NCBI RefSeq assembly: GCF_002844195.1
Contig: NZ_PEND01000001.1
Location: forward strand, 310,001 to 374,000
DNA length: 64,000 bases
Direction: 5' to 3'
Source: Halegenticoccus soli
Lineage (GTDB): Archaea > Halobacteriota > Halobacteria > Halobacteriales > Haloferacaceae
The notes under the pieces were generated by a model. That model did not search any database. It saw only the letters and a program-made list of their open reading frames with translations, and had not been told where the DNA came from. How positions within the stretch are numbered: position 1 is the first letter of the stretch; each line of letters starts with the position of its first letter. A program made the position numbers and the translations under genes. Shown here in pieces: positions 1 through 8,983 of the stretch.

Positions 1-85
1 CGCGCCGACTGACGCGATCGGCGAGCCGCTGTTTCCCGACCGCTGACGTCGCCGGATTCGGTCGCCTCTCGCCCCCTCGGGGCGA

Positions 86-751
86 TCAGCCGTCGAACTC
101 GGCGACGTCCCTTCCGATCGAGACGACGTTCTTCACGAGGTTGCCGTGCGCCCGCTGTAACCGCTCGGACAGCGCCTGCTGGGAGATGCCGAACTCGGCG
201 GCGAGCTCCTCGGTCGACGCGCGGCTCGGTATCTCGTAGTATCCGCGCTCGAACGCCTCCTTGACGGCCTCGTACTGGCTCTCCGTGAGGTCGAACTGCG
301 CGCGCCGGGCCTTGTCGATCTCGTAGATCCGGTCGACCCGGACGTCGATGCCCCGCTCCCGGCAGAAGGCGTTGGCCGCCGCGGCGTCCTCCCGATCCGT
401 GAACACGATCGTGAGCCGCCAGCTGTCGTCGTCCGTGAACGCCTGCTGAACGACGGCTTGCAGTTCGTTCGTGACGTACTCGACGAGCGTCTCGTTTTCG
501 ACCCAGTCCATCCGGTAGAGCCACTCCTCGTCGAACTCGGCAAGCAGACGGACGTTCTCGACCGTCGGATCGTCGTCCAGGAGCCGGTTCAGGCGGTCGG
601 GGTCGCACTTCATCGCCCAGACGAACGGCACGAGCGTCGCCTCCGTCGCCACGACGCGCTCGATCTCGAACTCCGCGTCCGGCATCTGCTCCAGCGTCCG
701 TTCGAGCATGAACTCGTCCGCCGGCAACGTGACCTCCGCGGCTGTAGGCAT
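86..751 (-). CDS. Bat-like HTH transcriptional regulator (HTH_10 family)
   Basis: A 221-aa cytoplasmic regulator of the haloarchaeal bacterio-opsin-activator type. About 155 N-terminal residues form the Bat-associated alpha/beta region with no recognisable catalytic motif. Residues 158-211 are the HTH_10 DNA-binding domain: the segment begins SQYEAVKEAFERGYYEIP and the recognition helix reads ISQQALSERLQRAHG. There is no PAS or GAF sensor region, so the protein is shorter than Bat itself. It is divergent from a paralogue of the same length and layout at 966. The target genes cannot be told from sequence. The ATG is preceded by a TATA-like box about 25-32 nt upstream, which fits a short or absent leader. 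Confidence 0.88.
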   Translation of the reverse strand: MPTAAEVTLPADEFMLERTLEQMPDAEFEIERVVATEATLVPFVWAMKCDPDRLNRLLDDDPTVENVRLLAEFDEEWLYRMDWVENETLVEYVTNELQAVVQQAFTDDDSWRLTIVFTDREDAAAANAFCRERGIDVRVDRIYEIDKARRAQFDLTESQYEAVKEAFERGYYEIPSRASTEELAAEFGISQQALSERLQRAHGNLVKNVVSIGRDVAEFDG

Positions 752-775
752 CGAGGGGGGGTTTGACGCGCAGGG

Positions 776-784
776 ACTTATACG
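776..784 (-). promoter_or_regulatory. TATA-like box for the Bat-like regulator at 86-751
   Basis: Read on the minus strand the box is CGTATAAGT, ending about 25 nt before the ATG at 751. This is the spacing expected for a haloarchaeal promoter with a leaderless or very short leader. Confidence 0.5.
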
Positions 785-914
785 GATTCCCGCCGCCTCG
801 ATGCCCTCGCTGGCCGGCGGAAACGCGGCGGCGCGCCCGCCGGAAATCGCCCGATGTCGTCGGTAGTCGAGCGCCGGCGGTCCGCCTCGCTCGACTCGCC
901 ACGGATAAGTAACC

Positions 915-924
915 TGTTATAACA
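915..924 (+). promoter_or_regulatory. Palindromic TATA-like element upstream of second Bat-like regulator
   Basis: TGTTATAACA is a perfect 10-bp palindrome containing a TATA-like core, about 42 nt before the GTG at 966. A symmetric element over a TATA box could be both promoter and operator. That is inference; no binding protein is known from the sequence. Confidence 0.4.
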
Positions 925-965
925 AGTACGATCGATTACCTTCGTTTGCCGATACACTGTTCGTC

Positions 966-1652
966 GTGACGACCGTCGTCGAACTCAATCTGTCTCCTGA
1001 AGCGTTCATTCTCTCTGAAACTGTCGCCGATCACCCCGGGATCGAACTCGCGGTCGTGCGGGCCACCGCGCACCCCTCCGTGCTCGCTCCCATCTTCTGG
1101 GTTTTCGACGCCGACTTCGACGCGCTGACGGCGTCGCTTGAGTCCGATCCGACCGTCCGGGGCGTCGAACTGGTCGCGTCGTTCGACGGCGAGCGGCTGT
1201 ACCGGGCCGAGGACGTCGAGCACGGCGAACTGCTTCGGTACCTCGTCTGCGAGAAGGGGGCGACCGTCCAGCGGGCGTCGCTGTCGGGCGGCCGGTGGCG
1301 GTTCCGGGCGCTGTTCGACGAGCAGGAGAACGTGTCCGGGTTGTTCGACTTCAGCCGCCGACAGGGGCTCGACGTGCGCGTCGACCGGGTGTACCCGCTC
1401 TCCGAGCTCCACCGAGCCGGTCTCGGGCTCTCGGAGGCGCAGTACGAGGCGATCGGGCTGGCTCTGACAGCGGGGTACTACGACATCCCCCGGGAGGCGA
1501 CGATCGCTGACCTCGCCGGCGACCTCGACATCTCCTCGCAGGCGCTGTCCGAGCGGCTGCGGCGCGCGCACGGGGCGCTCGTCCGGGAGGCCGTCCTTCC
1601 CCGGTTCGACGAGCAGTCGCTCTCCGACTCCGACCCGCTCTCCGGCCCGTAG
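966..1652 (+). CDS. Bat-like HTH transcriptional regulator (HTH_10 family)
   Basis: A 228-aa paralogue of the divergent neighbour at 86-751. It opens with TTVVELNLSPEAFILSETV, matching the neighbour's TLPADEFMLERTL region. It ends in an HTH_10 domain (about residues 156-211) with ISSQALSERLRRAHG, almost the same recognition helix as the neighbour. It starts with GTG; no better in-frame start is seen. The near-identical recognition helices suggest the two proteins read related DNA sites, so cross-regulation across the shared 214-bp spacer is plausible but unproven. Confidence 0.87.
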   Translation: MTTVVELNLSPEAFILSETVADHPGIELAVVRATAHPSVLAPIFWVFDADFDALTASLESDPTVRGVELVASFDGERLYRAEDVEHGELLRYLVCEKGATVQRASLSGGRWRFRALFDEQENVSGLFDFSRRQGLDVRVDRVYPLSELHRAGLGLSEAQYEAIGLALTAGYYDIPREATIADLAGDLDISSQALSERLRRAHGALVREAVLPRFDEQSLSDSDPLSGP

Positions 1653-1780
1653 AGCCGCTCCCACCGCCGCGAAGTCGCTCTCGCCTCCGGTCGGCGAGCG
1701 CTCTCGCCGACCGACCGACGCGCGCCATCGCGTCGCCGAACGGACGACGTGTTTTCGACGCAATAGATCGTAGGTGGGGT

Positions 1781-3124
1781 ATGAACCGCGACGCCGTCCG
1801 GGTGGGGGTGCTGACGCTTCACGACAGCAAGGAGACGAAGGCGATTCTGAACGCGGTCGAGGCGCTCGGCCACCGACCGGAGTGGCTCCGCGAGGAGAAC
1901 ACCGTCTTCCGGGTGGTCGACGGGCGGCCGCGGCTGCGGCCCGACGTGGACGTCGTCGTCAACCGCCTGCTGCTGTCGAACGCCGACCGGCCGGCGGAGC
2001 ACCTCGGCGTCGCGCAGACGCTCGCCGAGATCCGGCCGACGCTCAACCGCCCGGAGGCGGCCGCGTGCGCGGCGCACAAGACGGCCACGGCGGCGATACT
2101 GGCCCGCGAGGGGATCCCGACGCCCGACGTCGCGTTCGCGCTCTCGGGCGACGCGCTCACCGACCTCCGCGCCGAGTTCGGGGAGGAGGTCGTCTACAAG
2201 ACCGCCATCGGCACCCACGGGGGCGGGGCGTGGAAGCTCGAAACGACGGAGCCGCTCACCGCCTCGGTCGGGGCGAGGCGGGCGTTCCTCCAGGAGTTCG
2301 TCTGTAGCACGTACGAGGGTCGCCCCCGCGACCTCCGGGTGTACGTCGTCGGCGACGAGGTCGTCGGCGCGATGTACCGCTACGCCCCCGAAGGCGAGTG
2401 GCGGACGAACGTCGCCCGGGGCGGCGAGGTGGAGGACGCCACGGCGGTGCTGTCGACGGAGGTCGCAGAGCTCGCGCTGGCGTCGACCGCCGCCCTGGGG
2501 CTCGACTACGCGGGCGTCGACCTCATCGAGGGCGAGGAGGGGTGGTGCGTCCTCGAAGTCAATCCCACCGCCGGGTTCCGCGGGCTCTACCGGGCGACGG
2601 GCCGCAGCCCGGCCCCGCACATCGCCAAACTCGCCGTCGAGCGCGTCGGCGTCGCCGTCGACGGCGAGCGGGTGCGGCGGCTCTCGGCGACCCTCGACGA
2701 CTCCCGGCCGTCGTGCGCGCCCGCGCCGGGACCGACGACGCCCGACGAGCCGCCGGTGATCGGGTTCACGGAGCGGGTGGTCGTGAGCGGGGCGACGGGA
2801 ACGAAGACGGTGGTCGGCAAGTCGGACACCGGCGCCTCCCGGACCAGCATCGACATCCGCCTCGCCGCGGAGATCGGCGCCGGACCGATCCACACCGTCA
2901 GCACCGTCAGGTCGGGCACCACGAAGCGCGGCAGGAGCCGTCCGGTCGTGGATCTGGTGATCGGCATCGGCGGCGCACAGCACACGGTCGCGGCGAACAT
3001 CGAGGACCGTTCGCACATGGACTACCCGCTGCTCCTCGGCCGCGACGTCCTGAAGAACTACTACCTCGACATCGGTCGTCGCGTCGACGACGGGGCGGAT
3101 CGGCCGACCCGGCGCGGCGGCTGA
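1781..3124 (+). CDS. RimK-type ATP-grasp ligase fused to retropepsin-like (RimB/Zn_protease) domain
   Basis: A 447-aa two-domain protein. Residues 1 to about 295 are a RimK-like ATP-grasp ligase, with the metal-binding ExNP signature at E259-V-N-P262 and a glycine-rich nucleotide loop near the THGGGAWKLE segment. Residues about 308-430 match the family labelled ATP-dependent zinc protease, which is really retropepsin-like: the catalytic-type motif is D349-T-G-A-S353 within KSDTGASRTSID, followed by the YPLLLGRDVL strand. RimK ligases add glutamate residues to a protein or peptide. The RimB partner in the Pseudomonas RimABK system belongs to the same protease family. Here writer and presumed eraser are one polypeptide, and the next gene is gamma-glutamyltransferase. 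The substrate is unknown. Confidence 0.85.
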   Translation: MNRDAVRVGVLTLHDSKETKAILNAVEALGHRPEWLREENTVFRVVDGRPRLRPDVDVVVNRLLLSNADRPAEHLGVAQTLAEIRPTLNRPEAAACAAHKTATAAILAREGIPTPDVAFALSGDALTDLRAEFGEEVVYKTAIGTHGGGAWKLETTEPLTASVGARRAFLQEFVCSTYEGRPRDLRVYVVGDEVVGAMYRYAPEGEWRTNVARGGEVEDATAVLSTEVAELALASTAALGLDYAGVDLIEGEEGWCVLEVNPTAGFRGLYRATGRSPAPHIAKLAVERVGVAVDGERVRRLSATLDDSRPSCAPAPGPTTPDEPPVIGFTERVVVSGATGTKTVVGKSDTGASRTSIDIRLAAEIGAGPIHTVSTVRSGTTKRGRSRPVVDLVIGIGGAQHTVAANIEDRSHMDYPLLLGRDVLKNYYLDIGRRVDDGADRPTRRGG

Positions 3125-3274
3125 CGCCGCGTCCTCACCGAGGGCCAGTACGAGGCCGTCAAGGTGGCGGGCAGGTGCGACGATCTCGATCGCCGCGGCC
3201 CGGGTAGGTCCGGCGGCCTCCATCACCCGCGCCCGGCGCGGCCGCCGATCCAGCAAGAACGTCCCGGTCGCGTG

Positions 3275-3284
3275 ATTTTTTAGG
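3275..3284 (+). promoter_or_regulatory. TATA-like box for gamma-glutamyltransferase gene
   Basis: An ATTTTTTAGG tract lies 22-31 nt before the ATG at 3306, in an otherwise GC-rich spacer. The distance fits a leaderless transcript. The T run could also end the upstream transcript. Confidence 0.5.
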
Positions 3285-3305
3285 GGCGTTTCGCCATGGC
3301 AGTGC

Positions 3306-4973
3306 ATGGCGAAAGTCGACATCGACACCTTCGGGTCGCGGCGCTCGACCGTCTACGGTCAGCGCGGCGTCGTCGCGACCAGCCAGCCGCTCGCCGCCCA
3401 GGCGGGGATAACCGCCCTGCAAGGCGGCGGCAACGCGTTCGACGCGGCGGTCGCGACCGCGGCCGCGCTGAACGTGGTCGAACCCACGAGCACCGGCCTC
3501 GGCGGCGACGTGTTCGCCCTCTACCGCACCGCGGAGGGCGAGGTGGGCGCGATGCGGAGCTGCGGCGGCGCGCCCGAGGAGGCGACGATCGAGAACGTCC
3601 GGGCGAGCGTCGAGGCGGCGGACGCGGACACCCGCTCGTCGTGGTACCCGGAGTCCCGGGGGTACGCGGTCGACGAGGCCGAGACCGCCGGGATGCCGTT
3701 TCTCGGCCCGCACGCGGTCACCGTCCCCGGCACGGCCCGCGGCTGGGAGCTGACGGTCGAGGAGTTCGGCCGGAAGTCCCTGTCCGAGCTTCTCGACCCG
3801 GCGATCCGCTACGCGACGGAGGGCTTCCCCGTGTCCGAGGTCGTCGCCAGCCAGTGGGAGCACGCCGAGGAGCTCTTCGCGGACGACCACGCCCGCGCGG
3901 CGTACCTCTTCGACGGTCGCGCCCCGTCGGTCGGCGAGCGCGTCCGCCTCCCCGCGCTCGGCGCGACGCTCGAAACCGTCGCCGAGGAGGGGGCGGACGC
4001 CGTCTACGAGGGCGAGATCGGAGAGCGGATCGTCGAGGAGGTTCGGGCGAAGGGCGGCTTCCTCTCCCGCTCGGACCTCGCGGGATTCGAACCGGAGTTC
4101 GTCGATCCCGTCTCGACGACGTACGGCGGCGTCGAGGTGTACGAGCTCCCGCCGAACAACCAGGGGCTCATCGCGCTCGAAGCGCTGAACGTCGCCGAGG
4201 AACTCGGCGCGGGCGAGCACCCGCTCGACTCGCCGGAGCGGATCCACTACTTCGCGGAGGCGACGAAGCTGGCGTTCCACGACGGCCACCGCTACATCAC
4301 CGATCCCGAGTACGAGGACGTCCCGCCGCTCGGGTCGAAGTCGTGGGCGAGACGCCGGGCCGCCGAGGTCGGCGAGACGGCGAACCGCGACGTCTCCTTC
4401 GGCGTCCCGGAGGCGCGGGCGGAGGACGCCGACACCGTCCTCCTGACGGTCGCGGACGACGAGGGGAACGTCGTCTCGTACATCAACTCGCGCTTCGCGG
4501 GCTTCGGCAGCGGCCTCGTCGCGGGCGACACCGGCATCGCGCTCCAGAACCGCGGGGCGTCCTTTTCGCTCGACCCCGAGCACCCGAACCGCCTCGAACC
4601 GGGCAAGCGGCCGTTCCACACGCTCGTCCCGGCGGTCGCCCGCCTCGGCGAGGACGACTGGGCGGCCTTCGGCGTGATGGGCGGGTACATGCAGCCGCAG
4701 GGGCACGTCCAGGTCGTCTCGAACGTCGTCGACTACGACCTCCCGCTGCAGGCGGCGCTCGACCGCCCGCGCTGGCGCTACCGCGAGGACGGCGCGCTGG
4801 CGATAGAGCCCCACGTGCCGGACGACGTCGCCGCCGCGCTCGCCCGCAAGGGCCACGACGTGCGCGTCCTCCCCCCGGCGATGTTCGGCGGCGCGCAGAT
4901 CGCGCGGAACGACGGCGGCGTCCTGTCGGCGGCGACGGAGCCCCGGAAGGACGGCAACGCGGTCGGGTACTGA
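3306..4973 (+). CDS. ggt: Gamma-glutamyltransferase (gamma-glutamyltranspeptidase)
   Basis: A 555-aa Ntn-hydrolase that transfers or hydrolyses gamma-glutamyl groups. Family segments in order: GGNAFDAAVATAAALNVVEP near the N-terminus, then EPTSTGLGGDVFALY, and RLEPGKRPFHTLVPA near residue 435. The expected self-cleavage site and nucleophile is T377 in DTVLLTVADDEGNVVSYINS, aligning with the family's TTHxSVVD region, although the usual His before Thr is absent. No signal peptide or Tat motif is visible, so it is probably cytoplasmic, unlike most bacterial GGTs. Haloarchaea use gamma-glutamylcysteine as a thiol, so turnover of that compound is one possible role. The RimK/protease fusion 181 bp upstream suggests glutamyl-peptide chemistry as another. 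Confidence 0.9.
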   Translation: MAKVDIDTFGSRRSTVYGQRGVVATSQPLAAQAGITALQGGGNAFDAAVATAAALNVVEPTSTGLGGDVFALYRTAEGEVGAMRSCGGAPEEATIENVRASVEAADADTRSSWYPESRGYAVDEAETAGMPFLGPHAVTVPGTARGWELTVEEFGRKSLSELLDPAIRYATEGFPVSEVVASQWEHAEELFADDHARAAYLFDGRAPSVGERVRLPALGATLETVAEEGADAVYEGEIGERIVEEVRAKGGFLSRSDLAGFEPEFVDPVSTTYGGVEVYELPPNNQGLIALEALNVAEELGAGEHPLDSPERIHYFAEATKLAFHDGHRYITDPEYEDVPPLGSKSWARRRAAEVGETANRDVSFGVPEARAEDADTVLLTVADDEGNVVSYINSRFAGFGSGLVAGDTGIALQNRGASFSLDPEHPNRLEPGKRPFHTLVPAVARLGEDDWAAFGVMGGYMQPQGHVQVVSNVVDYDLPLQAALDRPRWRYREDGALAIEPHVPDDVAAALARKGHDVRVLPPAMFGGAQIARNDGGVLSAATEPRKDGNAVGY

Positions 4974-5011
4974 CCCGATCCGGGCGGAGGGGAACCGTTC
5001 GTCCGCGCGGG

Positions 5012-5332
5012 TTAGGCGGCCCTGTAGTACAGTCTCACTTCCCCGTCCTCTCCCTCGTCGATCGCCCGCTTCTCCGCGTTCCCGTGGTACACGAGCGTTT
5101 CGAGGGCCATCTCGACCAGGATCTCGGACCGCCGCCGCGACAGCTGCCAGCCGACGGCGTCACGGATCGCGTTCACGAGCGTCGAGTCCCCGCTCTCCGC
5201 CGGTCCCGCGTCCCGGAAGAGGTCCTCGACGGCGTAGGCGGACGGCGCGCCGGCCTCCAGGATCTCGCGCACCGTGGTCAGCAGATCGTCGACCTCCGCG
5301 GCCCGGTCCCAGCGGTCTTCGTCGATCGGCAT
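5012..5332 (-). CDS. Conserved-looking haloarchaeal hypothetical protein
   Basis: A 106-aa acidic soluble protein with no signal peptide or membrane segment. It is predicted mainly helical (RWDRAAEVDDLLTTVREILE, then a RRRSEILVEMALETLVYHG helix). I do not recognise a family. Coding is supported by acidic haloarchaeal composition and a compact frame between genes on both sides. It is convergent with ggt and lies 84 bp downstream of the lipoprotein gene on the same strand, so it could be the last gene of that unit. Confidence 0.65.
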   Translation of the reverse strand: MPIDEDRWDRAAEVDDLLTTVREILEAGAPSAYAVEDLFRDAGPAESGDSTLVNAIRDAVGWQLSRRRSEILVEMALETLVYHGNAEKRAIDEGEDGEVRLYYRAA

Positions 5333-5416
5333 GCGTACTGCTTCGCGCGGCGCGGTATAGGTCTGTGTCGGCGATCGCCGGATCGCCGTCGGCCGGAGTC
5401 GACGCGTCCGGCCCGA

Positions 5417-6733
5417 TCAACCGCCCGTGCTCGCCACGGTGAGCGCGAGACGGTACGGGTAGTCGCCGGTGTCCCTGATGCGACCCGTTTCGCGTTCACC
5501 CCCGTCCTCGCCCCACCGCCGAACGCCGAAGTAGTCGTCGACGACGTACGTTCCGGGCGCGAGGTTTCTCGCGTCGGCTCGGAGCAGGTAGGTTCGACGC
5601 ATCGTTTCTCCGGGGAGCAGCGGCACGCCGAGTCCGATCGAGTTCACGATTACCGTCCCGTCGTCCCGGGGGTGAACGTAGTCACTCGTCTCGTACCGAT
5701 CGCTCCACAGGACGACGCCGCCCTCGCCGTCCCTCCTCTTCGCCGAGAGGACTCCGAACGGCGGCGGCGCGCCGCAGAACAGCGTAACCGGGACGTGTCC
5801 CGTGTTCGTGACTGACCGCGTGAGCGTCGCGGGGGAGTCCGGCGCGATCGCCGCGTCGCCCAGAGCCGCCTCGAACCGTACCGGGAGCGATTCCGGGCGG
5901 GCCGCGAACAGGTACGGCTCGTAGTACTCGCCCTCGATGCGGACGTAGTCGTAGGCTGCGACCGATTCCTCGAGTTCCGCCGGAAGGTCGTGCATCCGAT
6001 ACCGCCGGCCGTCCGTCTCGAACGCGCCGCGGATCGCCCGACGCGCCGCGGGCGGCAGGTCGGCGAGGTCCGCGACCGTCCCGCCGCGAATCCGCGACTC
6101 GTCCGCGGGCGTCGCCCGCAACGCGTACGGCGGTCCCGGATCGTCGACCGAGAGCGTCAGTTTTCCGCATCCGTCGGAGTGCCGGACGAAGTCGTATTCG
6201 GAGAGGAACGCCCGTAGCTTCGGGTCGAGAGCGGTGGTTCGGTGCTCCAGCTTCCCGCGGACGAGACTTCCGACAACCTCGTTCACCGCCCGAGTCCGTC
6301 GAACGACGTCCCCGTTCACGTCCGCGGTTCGACCCGGAGCGGCGGCGTCTCTCGGAACCGGGTCCAGCGTCAGGACGAGTTCCGGAAACGTCGAATCGAG
6401 TCCGTAGATCCGGTCGTCCGCGGCCGCGTACCCCGTCCGAACCGCGTACCGGAGTTCGTCGGACGGATCGTCGATTTCGTACCTCCCCTCTTCGATCGCC
6501 GACTCGACGGCCGCTCTCGCCCCCGCAGGCAGATCGGTGACGTGGGGCGCGCGTACGTCGAGGCTGCCCCCGTAGCTGAGATCGAGCAGGTATCGGTAGG
6601 TCGTCACCCCGTCGAGGGATGCGGTGAAGGCGGTATCGTCCGGCGGTACGTCGTCCTTTCGCTCGTCTCGCCCGAGACACCCGGCCGAGACAGCGCCCGT
6701 CCCGACGGCGGCGAGGAAGCGGCGACGGTGCAT
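5417..6733 (-). CDS. Tat-exported lipoprotein, function unknown
   Basis: A 438-aa protein. It starts MHRRRFLAAVGTGAVSAGC: a twin-arginine signal followed by a lipobox ending in Cys19, so export through Tat and lipid anchoring at the outer membrane face are expected. The body contains two similar blocks built around LPAGARAAVESAIEEGRYEI and LPPAARRAIRGAFETDGRRY, suggesting an internal duplication, then a C-terminal immunoglobulin-like beta region with ALTRSVTNTGHVPVTL-type strands. The reading frame stays open far upstream, into the next gene; this ATG was chosen because it begins the signal peptide. No enzymatic motif is visible. Confidence 0.82.
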   Translation of the reverse strand: MHRRRFLAAVGTGAVSAGCLGRDERKDDVPPDDTAFTASLDGVTTYRYLLDLSYGGSLDVRAPHVTDLPAGARAAVESAIEEGRYEIDDPSDELRYAVRTGYAAADDRIYGLDSTFPELVLTLDPVPRDAAAPGRTADVNGDVVRRTRAVNEVVGSLVRGKLEHRTTALDPKLRAFLSEYDFVRHSDGCGKLTLSVDDPGPPYALRATPADESRIRGGTVADLADLPPAARRAIRGAFETDGRRYRMHDLPAELEESVAAYDYVRIEGEYYEPYLFAARPESLPVRFEAALGDAAIAPDSPATLTRSVTNTGHVPVTLFCGAPPPFGVLSAKRRDGEGGVVLWSDRYETSDYVHPRDDGTVIVNSIGLGVPLLPGETMRRTYLLRADARNLAPGTYVVDDYFGVRRWGEDGGERETGRIRDTGDYPYRLALTVASTGG

Positions 6734-6846
6734 GCGATGTCGTCCCCCGACCGCGGCATAATCCTTCTGTAGGCGCAAACGAGCGCTTGTGTCTCCGACC
6801 GCAGAACCGTCGCCGGCTCGGTTTCGCTCGCCCCCGAACCGCCGGC

Positions 6847-8754
6847 TCACTCGCCGTCGCGTGCGCGACCGGCGATCCGCTCTACCACCGCCGGGTCGGC
6901 GCTCTCGATCTCGCCGGCCTGCACGCTCCACAGGGTCGCGTACAGCCCGCCCCGCGCGACGAGCTCCTCGTGGGTGCCCCGCTCGGCGATCCGCCCCTCG
7001 TCGAGGACGAGGATCTGGTCCGCGCCCCTGATCGTCGAGAGGCGGTGGGCGATCACGAACGTCGTCCGGTCCGCCGTCAAGCGGGCGAGCGCCCGCTGGA
7101 TGAGCAGTTCGGTCTCGGTGTCGACCGCCGAGGTCGCCTCGTCGAGCACGAGGATCTCCGGATCCTGCAGCATCGCCCGGGCGATGCTGATGCGCTGGCG
7201 CTGGCCGCCGGAGAGCTTCACCCCCCGCTCGCCGATCCTGGTGTCGTACCCGTCGGGGAGGCGTTCGACGAAGTCGTGCGCCTCCGCCGCCGTCGCCGCG
7301 GCGACCATCTCCGCCTCCGTCGCGTCGAACGCGCCGTACAGGAGGTTCTCGCGGACGGTCCCGTCGAACAGGTACACGTCCTGGCTCACGTACCCGACGG
7401 CGCCGCGTAGCGATTCGAGGGCGACGTCCCGCACGTCGACGCCGTCGATCCGGACCGCGCCCCCCGGATCGGAGACCTCGTACAGCCTGAGCAGGAGCTT
7501 CGCGGCGGTCGACTTGCCGGCCCCGGTCGGCCCGACGAGGGCGACCGTCTCGCCCGGCTCGGCCGCGAAGCTCACGTCCCGCAGCACGGGGACGCCGTTC
7601 GAGTAGGCGAAGTCGACGGCGTCGTACTCGACGCGGCCCTCGACGCCGTCGAGGACGACCGCGTCGGAGGCGTCGGCGACGGTCACGGGGATGTCCGCGA
7701 GCCCGAAGACGCGCGCGGCGGAGGCGCGGGCGTTCTCGTAGCTGTTGACGATGCGCCCCGCCCCGCCGAGCGGGCCGACGAACCGCTGGGTCATGAAGAG
7801 GAACGTGACGAACTCGCCGACGAGAAGCCGGCCGCCGAAGGAGGGCGGCGGACCGGCGACGAGCCAGTACCCCCCGAGCAGGAACGTCGCGGCGAACGCG
7901 ACGCCGGAGAGCAGTTCCATGCTCGGCTGATAGAGGTATTCGAGCTTCGCCACGGCCCACGATCGGAGGTAGTAGTCCCACGACGCCTCGGCGACCCGCC
8001 CCTCCTCGTACGCCTCGGCGTTCGACGCCTTGATGACCTCGATGCCGGCGACGTTGTTTTCGAGCCGCGCGTAGAGGTCGCCGACGCTCGCGCGAAGCGC
8101 CGCGTACATGGGCCGGATCGTCCGCATGAACCGCACCGTGAAGGCGAGGAGAAGCGGCACCGCGACGAGCGTCACGAGCGCGAGCTGCCAGTTGAGCCAG
8201 AGGAGCACGCCGGCGATGGCGACGACCGACGCGACGAGCTGGATCGCGCCGCTGAACGAGCTGTCGAGGAACATTCGGAGGTTCCGCACGTCGCTGTTCA
8301 GGACGCTCAGGACCTGCCCCGTCTGCTTGTCGTCGAAGAACGCCATGTCGAGCCGCTGCATGGCCGCGTAGGCGTCGGTGCGGACGGCGTGCTGGATGCG
8401 GTTCGAGTACAGCGACAGGCCGATCCCCTGGAGCCAGGTGAAGACCACGCCGAGGACGAACCCGGCGGCGATGAGGAGCGCGGAGAGCCACAGCTGCCCG
8501 AGGCGCGTCGTCGGGAGCCAGGCGTCCGGAACCAGCGGCAGGCTGAACGGGGCGTTTCCCCCGAACACCGAGTCGATTGCGACCCCGAGCACCAGCGGCG
8601 GCAGCAGGGCGACCAGGCTCGCACAGACGCTCGCGAGGAGCCCGAGCAGGAACCACCCGAGGTCGTCGCGGCCGTACTCCGCGAACACTCTGACCAGCGG
8701 GTCGGAGCCGGCGTCGCGGTACTCGTCGAACGGGTTGGGCGTCTCCGGATTCAT
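6847..8754 (-). CDS. ABC exporter, fused permease and ATPase (MdlB/MsbA-like)
   Basis: A 635-aa half-transporter that presumably works as a homodimer. The N-terminal half has about six membrane segments (ABC_membrane type) including LGWFLLGLLASVCASLVALL. The C-terminal ATPase shows Walker A GPTGAGKST near residue 405, the signature LSGGQRQR, and Walker B ILVLDEATSAVD. I chose the internal ATG beginning NPETPNPFDEYRD, because the 17 residues before it are arginine-rich and lie over a low-quality upstream stretch. The substrate cannot be predicted; lipid or drug export is typical for the family. Confidence 0.9.
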   Translation of the reverse strand: MNPETPNPFDEYRDAGSDPLVRVFAEYGRDDLGWFLLGLLASVCASLVALLPPLVLGVAIDSVFGGNAPFSLPLVPDAWLPTTRLGQLWLSALLIAAGFVLGVVFTWLQGIGLSLYSNRIQHAVRTDAYAAMQRLDMAFFDDKQTGQVLSVLNSDVRNLRMFLDSSFSGAIQLVASVVAIAGVLLWLNWQLALVTLVAVPLLLAFTVRFMRTIRPMYAALRASVGDLYARLENNVAGIEVIKASNAEAYEEGRVAEASWDYYLRSWAVAKLEYLYQPSMELLSGVAFAATFLLGGYWLVAGPPPSFGGRLLVGEFVTFLFMTQRFVGPLGGAGRIVNSYENARASAARVFGLADIPVTVADASDAVVLDGVEGRVEYDAVDFAYSNGVPVLRDVSFAAEPGETVALVGPTGAGKSTAAKLLLRLYEVSDPGGAVRIDGVDVRDVALESLRGAVGYVSQDVYLFDGTVRENLLYGAFDATEAEMVAAATAAEAHDFVERLPDGYDTRIGERGVKLSGGQRQRISIARAMLQDPEILVLDEATSAVDTETELLIQRALARLTADRTTFVIAHRLSTIRGADQILVLDEGRIAERGTHEELVARGGLYATLWSVQAGEIESADPAVVERIAGRARDGE

Positions 8755-8983
8755 TCGAAGTCGGCGGACGTGATCCGCTCGCAGTCCCGCGGTTCGCGCC
8801 CTCACCTCACGTTAGTGACCGCCGTATTTGAACCGCGCGCCTGGGGGCTCGCGAGCGGTCCGACCGCCGCGTGCCCGAGTCAGACCGTCGCGCCTCCGAG
8901 CCCGATTGCCGCGCCCCCGAAACCGACAGCGGAATGCCGCTCGAACCGCTGATTGTACCCATGCGCTCCGGAGGGATCGGACG

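Noticed and set aside
2-46. Possible last 14 codons of a gene entering from the left edge
   Set aside because: The frame ends in TGA with plausible codons, but 14 codons are too few to support a gene, and other frames are equally open.
8828-8983. ATG at 8828 as start of the BsuPI-like protein
   Set aside because: It would add 52 Arg/Pro-rich residues overlapping the ABC exporter promoter region; the GTG at 8984 has a good ribosome-binding tract and begins the conserved domain.
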